A stretch of 64,000 nucleotides of DNA from Elusimicrobia bacterium RIFOXYA2_FULL_47_53 (GCA_001800315.1 MGVE01000009.1:35121-99120); one strand, 5' to 3'; shown: positions 33,940 through 42,518, counted from the stretch's first letter. A program made the numbers and translations. Notes: a model not told the origin generated them from the sequence alone.

Positions 33940-35177
33940 TTGCTTTCCTCCGGAGCCCTGCTCTTAAAGGAAATTGTAAAGATTTTCTCCCTGCCTTTTG
34001 CCTCAAAGGTAACCGTGCCTCCCAGAAGCTCCGCCAGGTGGCGGGACTGCGACAGTATCATATTCCTATAACCGCTCCTGGTATCCCAGACGGGGAGGAA
34101 CAGGCTCTCAATCTCTTCAGGCTTTATCGCGGGCGCGTTATCTTTAAAGGAACACGATAAAACATCGCCCTGCCTGGCCACAGTTATATCAAGTTTAGTC
34201 GCGGGCCCTGAAACTTCCAGGTAATTATCAACCAGGCATGAAAGGGCCTCATAGGCTATTTTTGGATCCAGCGAGAGTTCGGCAATGCTTTTTGTTTCCG
34301 GCCAGATTATCCTTGTTTTTTTTCTGCTCTGCTGTTCCGCAAAACGGGCCTTGAGCTTCTCAAAAACAGCGGAGAGGTCAACTTTCTCGTATTTTGGTTC
34401 CACTTCTTTCAGCATCCCCAGGTAGAGTTCAAGCACTTTGGTGATTTCCCTGCTGGTGGTGCAGGCGTTTTCAATATCGGCCTTGTTTTCAATGTTTTCG
34501 TGCCCGGCAACGCGGGATTTCTCTATGCGCTCAAGACAGAGCTGGGCGTTGACGCTTATTATACTCGCCATGGCATGGACCCGCGAGATCACATTCTTGT
34601 ATTCCCTGACAAACTCCGTTCTGCCCTCTTTTTTTCCTCTCGCGACAGACTGCTCCAGCTCAAGGCGTTTTTTCTCAAGCAGAGCTATCTGCTCGGAGTG
34701 CTTTTTATCAAACTCGGAAAGTTTATCCGTAATACTCTTAATGTCGGATTCGTGCCGCTTTCTCTCTTTTTCTCTTGCCATAAGCGACGATTCAAAATCC
34801 TGCCTTAATTTTTCTTTTTCAACGCTCAGATCGTCAACTTTACGCAAAGCCGAGTCAAGGCCTTGTTTCACCGCCAGAAGCTGGTCGCGCAGAAACTTGT
34901 TCTCGGCGGCTTTCTCAAGAAGCTTCGCCTCCACTCCGACCGGCCCGACGCCAGAAATGCTCCTGAGAGTCTCGTTTTCATCCCGCAGAGACTCCGACTT
35001 ATTGTTTTCCCTCTCGAGGGCTTCTCTCAGCGCGGAATCGTACTCCTCAAGCGCCGATATAAAAGCCTTAACGGCATCCTCTCCAAGCGCGGGAGTGGCC
35101 CTCTTAATCAAATAATTTTTAAGGCCTTCAAATTCTTTTTTCATCTTATCCAGGCTGTTCATAGTATTGGTTATCAT
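33936..35177 (-). CDS. Coiled-coil protein with degenerate histidine-kinase-type ATPase domain
   Basis: 413 residues, soluble. Residues ~45-200 are a long coiled coil. A four-helix-bundle-like segment follows (VISRVHAMASIISVNAQL) in the place of a dimerisation/phosphoacceptor domain, then a GHKL-like fold: N-box region YEALSCLVDNYLEV, G1 as KDNAPAI rather than DxGxGI, and SQSRHLAELLGGTVTFEA in the position of G2. The key glycines are partly lost, so kinase activity is doubtful and a signalling scaffold or anti-sigma-like partner is possible. Overlaps the Na/Pi cotransporter gene by four bases and the unknown membrane protein gene by four bases; no response regulator lies in the operon. Confidence 0.7.
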   Translation of the reverse strand: MITNTMNSLDKMKKEFEGLKNYLIKRATPALGEDAVKAFISALEEYDSALREALERENNKSESLRDENETLRSISGVGPVGVEAKLLEKAAENKFLRDQLLAVKQGLDSALRKVDDLSVEKEKLRQDFESSLMAREKERKRHESDIKSITDKLSEFDKKHSEQIALLEKKRLELEQSVARGKKEGRTEFVREYKNVISRVHAMASIISVNAQLCLERIEKSRVAGHENIENKADIENACTTSREITKVLELYLGMLKEVEPKYEKVDLSAVFEKLKARFAEQQSRKKTRIIWPETKSIAELSLDPKIAYEALSCLVDNYLEVSGPATKLDITVARQGDVLSCSFKDNAPAIKPEEIESLFLPVWDTRSGYRNMILSQSRHLAELLGGTVTFEAKGREKIFTISFKSRAPEESK

Positions 35178-37210
35178 ATTTTCCCCGTCAGGCTGTTCCC
35201 CACCGATGAAATATAGGAGTTTATTCTTTTGAAATTGTCTATGAGGTCTAAGTGTACGCTTGAGGTTTCAAGGCTCTCTGCCAGCCCCGAGTGCAGCCTG
35301 CTTATGTGTTTTTTTCTGAGCGATGATTCGTATACATTTATATTCGCCTTGGTTTCGGCGACAAGCTTGGCAAGCTCAAGGTTGTTGTCTTTTAGCGCGG
35401 TTATGGCTTTTTCAAGATTATCCGTAATCTTCGCGTGTATAGCCACGATGTCCTGCCAGCCCTCGTCGGAGAACCAGAGGTTATTTTCAAGCTTTTTTCG
35501 CGCGAGCGCGAGCACATTTTTATCAATTATATCGCCGATGGTCTCAATGTCGGCGGTGATATACAGAAGCATTATCTCCTGAGCGGACTGCTCTTCGTTC
35601 ATCAGCCCGCCCTGGCCAATTTTTGTAAGATATTTTACAATGGCGTTCCTGAGCATATCAACCCTGAAATCCATAAGAGAAACCGTTTCGCGGAGCTTCA
35701 GGTCCCGCTCGTCAAACACCTTAAGGGACTCCCTGAGCATCACAAGGACAATCTCGGCTTCCCTGATAACTTCCTTTCTCGCCTGTTCAAGCGCCAGAGA
35801 CGGCGTCTCAAGCAGTATATCGTCAAGATATTTGGGGCCGAAGGGTTTTTCCTCCTCTCCCGAGGGAAAGGCTTTCAGCAAAAGGTCCCTGGCCGCGGGC
35901 AGAAAAGGCAGGAAAATAAGGGCGTTAATTACCGCGCTTAAAGTGTGGGCCATGGCTATCTGGCGGGCCACATCAAAGGTCGCGAAAAATGTGGAAGTAA
36001 ACCATTTCACGAAATAGACCCAGGCCGGCTCACCGTGAAAGGTTACGAACGAAAGGAATGGATAAATCAGCAGCACTCCCGCGCTCTGATGCAAAACATG
36101 CCACAGCGCGGCCCGTTTGCCTTCGCGGCCGCGGCCTATGGAGGCGAGCGCCGCGGTAAAACAGGTTCCTATCTGGGCGCCGAGATTTATAGGTATGGCC
36201 TGGCGCAGATCAATGGCTCCCGCGAGCGCCAGGGCTATGACTATTACGGCAGTCGCTCCGCTGGAGTGAATAAGCATGGTAAATACCAGCCCGATGAAAA
36301 TTCCAAACAACGGATTGGATACGCTCTCCATGGCCTGCATAAACGGAGCATATTCTCTCAGAGGAGCGAGCATATCGGCTATCACCCGCATGCTAAGGAA
36401 AATTATCCCGAGGCCTAAAATAACATGGCCTGCCTGAATCCATTTTTTTGTCTTTGAAAAAAATGAAATATAGAAACCAAGGCCGGCTATCAGCACGGCG
36501 TAGTCTGTCAGCTTGAAAGCCACCAGCTGGGCGGTTATGGTAGAGCCTATTTCAGCGCCCATGGTCACGGCCATGGTCTGATAAAATGTCAGAAGGCCGG
36601 CGCTGACCAGGCTCACTTCCAGAAGAATCGTGGCGGTGCTTGACTGGTTAAACATAGTTACAAGCAGGCCCGTCCCCATTCCCCTTAAGGGATTTTTCGT
36701 CAGATATATCAGCAGTTCCCTGAGCTTAGTGCCGGCTATTTTTGTAAGGGCGTCGTTTATATAGAACATCCCAAAAAGGAAAAGCCCGAGCCCGCCCACA
36801 AGTTCAAGAAAAAGAATCATGAGCCAATTTTTGTTTCGGGAGGAAGCCTTGAAGATGACGGGGCTGGGAAAAGCCTCTTTCGTGGAAGCCCTGATGAGTA
36901 TGTCTCCGTAAAACCCCCGCGCAATATTGAGCCTGGTTGCGGCGAGGCCGAGCGAATCGGTTATGGCGACGGGACTGGAAAAACTGAAGTTGTCGGCATG
37001 CTTATCATCAATAACCGAAAACACCACCGGCACCCCGGCAAGCGGCGCGCCCTTTTCCGAGACAATCTTAACGCAAAAATCCTCCGGCAGGGGATACCCG
37101 GCAATTCCTATCTGATTGTTCCCGGAAACAACCTCTATTTTCTGGGAGGCATCGGCGGAAAACGCGAACAGCAGCGCGCAAAGCAGGGATAGAAATATTT
37201 TTATTTTCAT
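35174..37210 (-). CDS. Na+/phosphate cotransporter (NptA/YjbB type) with N-terminal Ig-like domain
   Basis: 678 residues. Signal peptide (1-22), then an Ig/Big_1-like domain (~25-125, GAPLAGVPVVFSV ... SLGLAATRLNI) that would lie outside the inner membrane, then the transporter core (~130-450) with the paired signature repeats FNQSSTATILLE and IHSSGATAVIV, and a C-terminal PhoU-like helical domain (~480-678). Members import phosphate or organic anions with sodium, and the PhoU part is thought to regulate. The Ig-like extension is unusual. It overlaps cytidine deaminase upstream and the histidine-kinase-like gene downstream by four bases each. Confidence 0.9.
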   Translation of the reverse strand: MKIKIFLSLLCALLFAFSADASQKIEVVSGNNQIGIAGYPLPEDFCVKIVSEKGAPLAGVPVVFSVIDDKHADNFSFSSPVAITDSLGLAATRLNIARGFYGDILIRASTKEAFPSPVIFKASSRNKNWLMILFLELVGGLGLFLFGMFYINDALTKIAGTKLRELLIYLTKNPLRGMGTGLLVTMFNQSSTATILLEVSLVSAGLLTFYQTMAVTMGAEIGSTITAQLVAFKLTDYAVLIAGLGFYISFFSKTKKWIQAGHVILGLGIIFLSMRVIADMLAPLREYAPFMQAMESVSNPLFGIFIGLVFTMLIHSSGATAVIVIALALAGAIDLRQAIPINLGAQIGTCFTAALASIGRGREGKRAALWHVLHQSAGVLLIYPFLSFVTFHGEPAWVYFVKWFTSTFFATFDVARQIAMAHTLSAVINALIFLPFLPAARDLLLKAFPSGEEEKPFGPKYLDDILLETPSLALEQARKEVIREAEIVLVMLRESLKVFDERDLKLRETVSLMDFRVDMLRNAIVKYLTKIGQGGLMNEEQSAQEIMLLYITADIETIGDIIDKNVLALARKKLENNLWFSDEGWQDIVAIHAKITDNLEKAITALKDNNLELAKLVAETKANINVYESSLRKKHISRLHSGLAESLETSSVHLDLIDNFKRINSYISSVGNSLTGKI

Positions 37211-37596
37211 TTTATTTTAAAAGGCTTCGGCAGAAACGAGCTGAGGCGGCTTATTCTGATTTCACCGTTTCCGGAGGCGGAAATAACCGGAATATCGCCT
37301 TTCGCGAACTCCTGCAGCACCTGGAGGCACGCGCCGCAGGGGACAGGTTCGTGTTTTCCGGAAATAAAAAGCGCGACGGCTTCTATTTTACGGTTTCCCG
37401 ACGAGACAGCCGAGGCTACGGCGTTTCGTTCGGCGCAGGCCGTCAAGCCGTAAGAGGCGTTTTCCACATTTGCGGCTGAAAAGATTTTGCCGCCGGCATA
37501 AACCGCCGCTCCGACCTTAATCCCGGAATAGGGGCTGTAAGAATTTTTTGCCGCGTTTTTCGCGGCCGAAAGCAATTTCGCTCTGTTAACAGGCAT
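37207..37596 (-). CDS. cdd: Cytidine deaminase
   Basis: 129 residues, the usual length of the homotetrameric form. Zinc and catalytic residues are in CAERNA (Cys54, Glu56) and PCGAC (Cys87, Cys90); the substrate-binding NVENASYGLT is intact. Converts (deoxy)cytidine to (deoxy)uridine. It lies between a PfkB-family kinase and the phosphate cotransporter in an operon ending in a uridine-kinase-like gene, and pyrimidine-nucleoside phosphorylase is encoded in the next operon, so it feeds nucleoside salvage. Confidence 0.96.
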   Translation of the reverse strand: MPVNRAKLLSAAKNAAKNSYSPYSGIKVGAAVYAGGKIFSAANVENASYGLTACAERNAVASAVSSGNRKIEAVALFISGKHEPVPCGACLQVLQEFAKGDIPVISASGNGEIRISRLSSFLPKPFKIK

Positions 37597-37624
37597 TATG
37601 CCTCCATAGCAAAGGTGTTGCCGC

Positions 37625-38536
37625 TTATTTCAGCACTTCAAAATGAGTCAGTTTCTTAAACTGGTGAAATCTATCGGTTATCTTCTCCCAGTCAAGCGAG
37701 CGCAGCTTGTTGAGGCTGAAATCCTCAACATTGAAAGAAGCCATCACGCTTCCGAATACAATGGCCCTTCTTAAATCGTGATCCTCCAGGCTCCTGCATT
37801 TCGCGAGATAGCCCATAAAACCGCCGGCAAACGAGTCGCCCGCTCCGGTGGGGTCAAACACCTTTTCAAGAGGATAGGCGGGCGCGGAAAAAATATGGTT
37901 ACGGCCGACGAAAAGCGCGCCGTACTCGCCCCTTTTAATCACCAGAGCCTTCGGGCCCCAGGAAAATATTTTCTTTGAGGCTTTTACCAGATTAGATTCC
38001 CCGGCGAGCTCTCTGACCTCGGCCTCATTTATAACAAGAATATCAACTTTTTTCAGCGTCTTAATAAGCTGCGGCTTTTTTGAAGATATCCAGTAATTCA
38101 TGGTGTCGCAGGCTACAAGTTTAGGATTTTTTACCTGTTTTAAAACCTCCAGCTGAAGCTCCGGGTCTATATTGCCAAGGAACACATATTCGCTTTTCTT
38201 GTACTGCTCAGGTATATTCGGTGAGAAATGAGCGAAAACATTAAGCTGGGTATCAAGGGTTTCGGCCTGGTTTAAATCATAGGTGTACTGCCCCTTCCAG
38301 CGGAAAGTTTTCCCCTTCACCTTTTGAAGCCCGCTTAAGTCAATGTCGTGTTTTTTCAGCACATCCAGATATTTTTTCGGGAAATCCTCTCCTATGACCG
38401 CCACCAGCTTGACGGGGCTGAAGTAGGACGCGGAAACCGAAAAATATGTCGCCGAACCGCCCAAAGCGTTATCAATTTTTCCAAAAGGCGTTTTGACCGA
38501 ATCCATCGCCACCGAACCGACAACAAGAATGCTCAT
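37625..38536 (-). CDS. PfkB-family sugar or nucleoside kinase
   Basis: 303 residues. N-terminal glycine motif ALGGSATYFSVSASYF, and the C-terminal signature FDPTGAGDSFAGGFMGYLA with the catalytic Asp. The lack of the usual two-Gly ribokinase motif details and the tyrosine-rich substrate region (KGQYTYDLNQAETLDT) do not fix the substrate. In this operon with cytidine deaminase and a uridine-kinase-like protein, and beside a nucleoside phosphorylase cluster, a nucleoside or ribose kinase is a reasonable guess. First gene of the operon; AGGGAGAGTTAG precedes the ATG. Confidence 0.85.
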   Translation of the reverse strand: MSILVVGSVAMDSVKTPFGKIDNALGGSATYFSVSASYFSPVKLVAVIGEDFPKKYLDVLKKHDIDLSGLQKVKGKTFRWKGQYTYDLNQAETLDTQLNVFAHFSPNIPEQYKKSEYVFLGNIDPELQLEVLKQVKNPKLVACDTMNYWISSKKPQLIKTLKKVDILVINEAEVRELAGESNLVKASKKIFSWGPKALVIKRGEYGALFVGRNHIFSAPAYPLEKVFDPTGAGDSFAGGFMGYLAKCRSLEDHDLRRAIVFGSVMASFNVEDFSLNKLRSLDWEKITDRFHQFKKLTHFEVLK

Positions 38537-38566
38537 CTAACTCTCCCTGTATATGATTTTGCTGCT

Positions 38567-38598
38567 TATACCATGTTTATGGTATATTTATACCATAA
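38567..38598. promoter_or_regulatory. Triple half-site operator-like sequence
   Basis: Three copies of TATACCAT, at 38567, inverted at 38579 and direct at 38589, within 32 bases. They overlap the predicted -10 of the PfkB operon, so a repressor binding here would block transcription. The regulator is not identified. Confidence 0.5.
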
Positions 38599-38614
38599 CA
38601 CATATTATTTTGAA
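38587..38614 (-). promoter_or_regulatory. Putative promoter of the PfkB-cdd-Na/Pi operon
   Basis: Minus strand TTCAAA (38609-38614), 16 bases, TATAAA (38587-38592). The match is moderate and the -10 is embedded in the TATACCAT half-sites. Confidence 0.4.
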
Positions 38615-38705
38615 GTTTCACAGCCCCGAACAGAATAGATGTAAATACATTCGCGCATCGGCAAACTTCGCCTATTAACCCATTTATCCAGGATGAGCAA
38701 TCGCG

Positions 38706-38891
38706 CTAAAAGCCTTTTTCCTTTAATTTAAACCATGCCTTCCTGCTCTTTTCCGGCATAGTATTAAAAAGAAAATCATTAAGTTTCTGCATTTCAGCTA
38801 ACCGTTGCTCCGGAGTCAACGATAAACAGCGTTTAATATATTCCTTATCAACGAGTTGTCCGCCTCTATTATTTGCCTTTTTTGCTGGCAT
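38706..38891 (-). CDS. 61-residue partner of the nucleotidyltransferase
   Basis: The ATG at 38891 follows AAGGAG by eight bases and lies inside the last codons of the nucleotidyltransferase gene (23-base overlap), so the two are coupled. Sequence starts MPAKKANNRGG and continues with a Leu/Glu/Lys-rich helical part (LTPEQRLAEMQKLNDFLF, MPEKSRKAWFKLKEKGF). No family is recognised by name, but small basic helical partners of such nucleotidyltransferases are common. It could be the neutralising or regulatory half of a toxin-antitoxin-like pair. Confidence 0.65.
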   Translation of the reverse strand: MPAKKANNRGGQLVDKEYIKRCLSLTPEQRLAEMQKLNDFLFNTMPEKSRKAWFKLKEKGF

Positions 38892-39369
38892 TGATAATCT
38901 CCTTAAGCGCCTCAACATCCGAGAGGTCACGGACACGGCCGGCATGAACCTTTAACCTGATAAGGTCTTCTATTGAAACAACGGGAACTTTTACACCCTG
39001 GTTCATCAGAGTAACTCGCTTTTCATATGCTTTATTGAAATCAATGAACTCTTCTATCATTATATCAATGCCTTCCATTTCGTTCTTGGGATTATACACG
39101 GAAAACACAATCATCCCTTTCTCTTTAATCCATTTGCCTCGTTTACTTTTATCGGCAAAATCATGGATATTAACCGGAACTCTGGGCTTAAAACCAAGCT
39201 CCTGAAACAGTTGCATTAATTTGCCGACATTCTCATCGCTCATACGGAGCATAATATCAAGATCTGATGTCGCGCGAACGAAACCATATAAATTGACCGC
39301 TATCCCGCCGGCAACGAGGTATTTTATATCTCTTTTGTTAAGTTCGCTAAATATTCTTTTAAAGTCCAT
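38869..39369 (-). CDS. AbiEii/MNT-like nucleotidyltransferase
   Basis: 166 residues from ATG 39369 (a longer frame upstream would run into mtnP). The polymerase-beta-fold motif is clear: YLVAGGIAVNLYGFVRATSD followed by LDIML gives the GG...DxD signature, and GIDIMIEEF supplies the third acidic position. DLIRLKVHAGRVRDLSDVEA near the C-terminus is typical of the AbiEii/DUF6036 families, found in type IV toxin-antitoxin and abortive-infection systems as well as antibiotic-resistance-like enzymes. It overlaps a 61-residue basic protein gene. Located at the end of the nucleoside-salvage operon, 102 bases after mtnP. Confidence 0.8.
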   Translation of the reverse strand: MDFKRIFSELNKRDIKYLVAGGIAVNLYGFVRATSDLDIMLRMSDENVGKLMQLFQELGFKPRVPVNIHDFADKSKRGKWIKEKGMIVFSVYNPKNEMEGIDIMIEEFIDFNKAYEKRVTLMNQGVKVPVVSIEDLIRLKVHAGRVRDLSDVEALKEIINASKKGK

Positions 39370-39471
39370 ATACCCGACCTGTTTCGTGACTACATACTTT
39401 ATTAACAGCTCGCCAGTTTTCCACCTCCGAGGAATCCATTCGGCTGCCTCGGAGGTGTTCGGCGGCAAACT

Positions 39472-40356
39472 TTATTTATAATACTTGCCCAGTATAGGCT
39501 CAAGCTTGGCGAGCGTTTCTTTGTTGATGGCTTCTTTTGAAGTCATAACCGCGAACTCAAGAGCCTTGCGGCAGGCACAGCTTTCGGCGCGTTTTATAAG
39601 ACGGGGCAGAGCGTGTTTAATGAGCTTCTTTGAATTGGAAACATTCGCGTGCATATTCGCGAGCACCACATCCACGGTAACTTCCTCGCCCTCTTTCCAC
39701 ACATCATAATCCGTCACAAGCCCTACCGTGGAATAGCATATCTCGGCTTCGCGCGCGAGTTTGGCCTCCGGCACGGCCGTCATTCCGACTATGCTGAAAC
39801 CGTGCTTGCGGTTGACCTCGGACTCGGCTCTGGTTGAAAACTGGGGGCCTTCAATGCAGACATAGGTTCCGCCGAAATGATGGTTAATGCCGAGCTCCTT
39901 GACCGACTGATGAAGAATGTCTCTCATTCCGTTGCAGAACGGCTCCGCTACTCCCACATGGCCGACTATTCCATCGCCGAAGAAAGTAGACGGCCTGTTT
40001 CTCGTGCGGTCAAAAATCTGGTCGGGAATAAGGAAATCGCGGGGCTTTACATCCTCCCTGAGCGAGCCGCAGGCCGATATGGATATTATCTGCTCCACTC
40101 CAAGAGTTTTAAGCGCGTAAATATTGGCTCTGGCGTTCAGCTCCGAGGGCAGTATTCTGTGGCCGCGCCCGTGCCGCGGCAAAAACGCGCAGCGAACACC
40201 CTCAAGCGTGCCAATGGTTATTTTATCCGAGGGCGCTCCGAACGGAGTTTTTATTTCAACTTCCTTTAAATCGTCAATTCCGTCTATCTCGTAAACTCCG
40301 CTGCCGCCTATCACCGCTATCTTAACCGGTTCAATCTTCTTTGCCTTGTCGCTCAT
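39472..40356 (-). CDS. mtnP: S-methyl-5'-thioadenosine phosphorylase
   Basis: 294 residues. Phosphate-binding GGSGVYEI, then LPRHGRGHRILPSELNARAN, SACGSL, and the substrate region CIEGPQFSTRAES with MTAVPEAKLAREAEICY typical of MTA phosphorylases rather than PNPs. It phosphorolyses methylthioadenosine, a by-product of polyamine synthesis, to adenine and methylthioribose-1-phosphate. AGGAGG precedes the ATG by six bases. It follows recJ after 50 bases, so it may be the distal gene of the long nucleoside operon. Confidence 0.93.
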   Translation of the reverse strand: MSDKAKKIEPVKIAVIGGSGVYEIDGIDDLKEVEIKTPFGAPSDKITIGTLEGVRCAFLPRHGRGHRILPSELNARANIYALKTLGVEQIISISACGSLREDVKPRDFLIPDQIFDRTRNRPSTFFGDGIVGHVGVAEPFCNGMRDILHQSVKELGINHHFGGTYVCIEGPQFSTRAESEVNRKHGFSIVGMTAVPEAKLAREAEICYSTVGLVTDYDVWKEGEEVTVDVVLANMHANVSNSKKLIKHALPRLIKRAESCACRKALEFAVMTSKEAINKETLAKLEPILGKYYK

Positions 40357-40406
40357 TTTTCCTCCTGTAATATCAATTCTCTAAATCTTAAAATACCTGC
40401 CGCTGC

Positions 40407-42518
40407 TCAGGCAAGGCTGGGCTTTATGTCCACTATCAAAAGCTGAAGCGTCTTTCTGTCCTGCCAGTTGTTGACTTCCATCTGAAACGCGAGGTCCACC
40501 GCGTCGTGAGCCGCGAGCGCTTCGTCCAGGTGCCCCAGCCCCCAGCCCACAGCGCCCAGAGCAGGTCCTCCGTTTTTTGAAAGCCTGAGTTTCAGGTGAG
40601 TGCCGTTAGCGCCAAGGCGCGTCCGCTCAATAATTTTCATGTTGTTCATGGAGAAAACCGGATAAGGGTTGCCCATACCGAACGGTTCCAGCTCCGCGAG
40701 CTCGTTGTAGAGTTTCATGCTGGGGCCGTATGTATCAAGCTCGGAATCTATTTCAATGCTTGAATCAAGCAGTTCGTCTGAAATTTCCTTTGCCGCCAGC
40801 TCTTTTATTCTCTTTCTAAATTCCTCCAGCTTATCCAAAGCCACCGTAAGGCCGGCCGCCTGGCTGTGGCCCCCGAATTTGACAAGCAGATCCTGAACCT
40901 TCTCAAAACAGGAAACAATGTCAAAACCTTTTATGGAGCGCGCCGCGCCCATGGCCTGGCCGTCTTCAATAATAAGGAGCACCGTGGGCCTGTGATACTG
41001 CCGTGAAATCTGGGAAGCTATAATTCCCGTGACGCCGTGCTCAACGCCTTCCGCGACCACCACGAATATCCTGTCATTTTCTATGTCGCACTGCTTCTCA
41101 AGAAGCGGAATGAATTTTTCCATATTCTCGGCCTGGAGTTCGCGCCTCTCATCGTTAAGTTTAGTTATCTCGTCTATAAGCTTATGCGCCCTGTATTCAT
41201 CTTCCGTCAGCAAAAGCTCGGCGGAAATATTCGCCTTGCCTCTTCTGCCCGCAGCGTTTAAAAGCGGCGTAATGCCCCAGGATATGGACTTGGCTGAAAG
41301 CTTTTCGCTTTTGCCGCGCCCGAGGCATCTCTGCATAAGTGCCTGCAAACCCACTTTTTTTGAGTCAAGCAGTTTGCCGAGGCCGTGCTTGACCACCACG
41401 CGGTTCTCGTCAACAAGCGGCATTATGTCGGCTATCGTTCCCAAAGCCACCACATCCAGGTGGTTCTCGCGAAAAAATTTCATTCGCAGGTCGTTAATCT
41501 TCTCCAGTTTCCAGAACGCTTCTCCGAGAAACCTTGCCGCCTTAAGAATATCTCCGCCGGGCGCGGCACATAGCCCTATTTCGGCTGCAATGGGGCCAAA
41601 CGCTTTGCCGGATTCCGGATTGAGCGCGCAGATTACGGCGAGATCTATAATCTCGTTTTTAGACGGAACAAACCATGTTTTTCCGGACGAATCAACAACA
41701 ACCCTGCCGTTGCCGATAAACTCCCTTAATTCCTCAGAGCTTTCACGGCCGTCCATAACAAATATTTTTTCCTCTTTGACTATTCCGTTTACTGTTTTCG
41801 CGGCGCCTATTTCAAATTTATTTCCGGGAAGCTCCCGAACCGCGGCGCAGACCAGCTCTTTGCCGTAATGCCTTCCGAAAGAAAGCATGAGCGCCTCGGC
41901 CACTTTAAGCGAAACAAAACATCCGGCCAGATCGCTGAAGGGATAATCGGAACCGGATATTTTTGGGTTTACTATCGCCTCGGCCTTCGGCAGCTCCGGC
42001 GCCTTGGGCTCGTGATGGTCGGTAATTACAAAATCCATTCCAAGAGTTGTTCCGTGTTTTACTTCCTCGGCAGCCGAAATGCCGCAGTCAACGGTTATAA
42101 CAAGCTTGACACCCTGCGAAGCGTAGCGGCTCAAAACTTCATTGTGCACCCCGTAACCTTCATCCGAGGGAATATACCACAGGGGTTTGGAGCCCAGGCT
42201 CTCAAGCGTGCGCACCATAACGCTAATGGAGGCGACGCCGTCAACATCCCTGTCTCCGTAAACAAGAATCTGTTCGCCCGTGTCAACCGCGCGCCTTATC
42301 CGCTTAACCGCCGCATCCATATCTGGCAGAAGAAACGGGTTCGCGAAGGCGTCGGTTTGCGGAAAAAGAAAATCGCGCGCCTTTTGCGGAGTATCAATGC
42401 CTCGGTTCACCAGCACGGCCGCGACCGGCTCAGAAATGCCGATCTCGCCGGCTATCTCGCTGACGAGGGCTTTGGAGGGTTCTTTATAAACCCAGTTCTT
42501 TGGTTTAGAGTTCTTCAT
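40407..42518 (-). CDS. recJ: Single-stranded-DNA exonuclease RecJ with internal insertion
   Basis: 703 residues, about 130 more than typical RecJ. DHH motifs are present: YGDRDVDGVASISVMV (motif I, normally DYD), TVDCGISAAEEV, TDHHEP (DHH), ALGTIADIMPLVDENR, and the DHHA1/OB part with GGHSQAAGLTV. The extra ~140 residues fall between PFSDLAGCFVSLKVAEAL and LDVVALGTIAD. RecJ degrades 5' ssDNA in recombination and repair. The ATG overlaps the end of deoA by 14 bases, so a repair nuclease is embedded in a nucleoside-salvage operon. Confidence 0.92.
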   Translation of the reverse strand: MKNSKPKNWVYKEPSKALVSEIAGEIGISEPVAAVLVNRGIDTPQKARDFLFPQTDAFANPFLLPDMDAAVKRIRRAVDTGEQILVYGDRDVDGVASISVMVRTLESLGSKPLWYIPSDEGYGVHNEVLSRYASQGVKLVITVDCGISAAEEVKHGTTLGMDFVITDHHEPKAPELPKAEAIVNPKISGSDYPFSDLAGCFVSLKVAEALMLSFGRHYGKELVCAAVRELPGNKFEIGAAKTVNGIVKEEKIFVMDGRESSEELREFIGNGRVVVDSSGKTWFVPSKNEIIDLAVICALNPESGKAFGPIAAEIGLCAAPGGDILKAARFLGEAFWKLEKINDLRMKFFRENHLDVVALGTIADIMPLVDENRVVVKHGLGKLLDSKKVGLQALMQRCLGRGKSEKLSAKSISWGITPLLNAAGRRGKANISAELLLTEDEYRAHKLIDEITKLNDERRELQAENMEKFIPLLEKQCDIENDRIFVVVAEGVEHGVTGIIASQISRQYHRPTVLLIIEDGQAMGAARSIKGFDIVSCFEKVQDLLVKFGGHSQAAGLTVALDKLEEFRKRIKELAAKEISDELLDSSIEIDSELDTYGPSMKLYNELAELEPFGMGNPYPVFSMNNMKIIERTRLGANGTHLKLRLSKNGGPALGAVGWGLGHLDEALAAHDAVDLAFQMEVNNWQDRKTLQLLIVDIKPSLA

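Noticed and set aside
41029-41868. 279-codon open frame antisense to recJ
   Set aside because: It mirrors a clearly coding recJ frame, is Ser-rich and low-complexity, and has no motif or ribosome site; typical antisense artefact in GC-biased codons. The same applies to the long antisense frames over deoB (44984-45823), the coiled-coil ATPase (34438-35115) and tpiA/PilZ (53334-54191).
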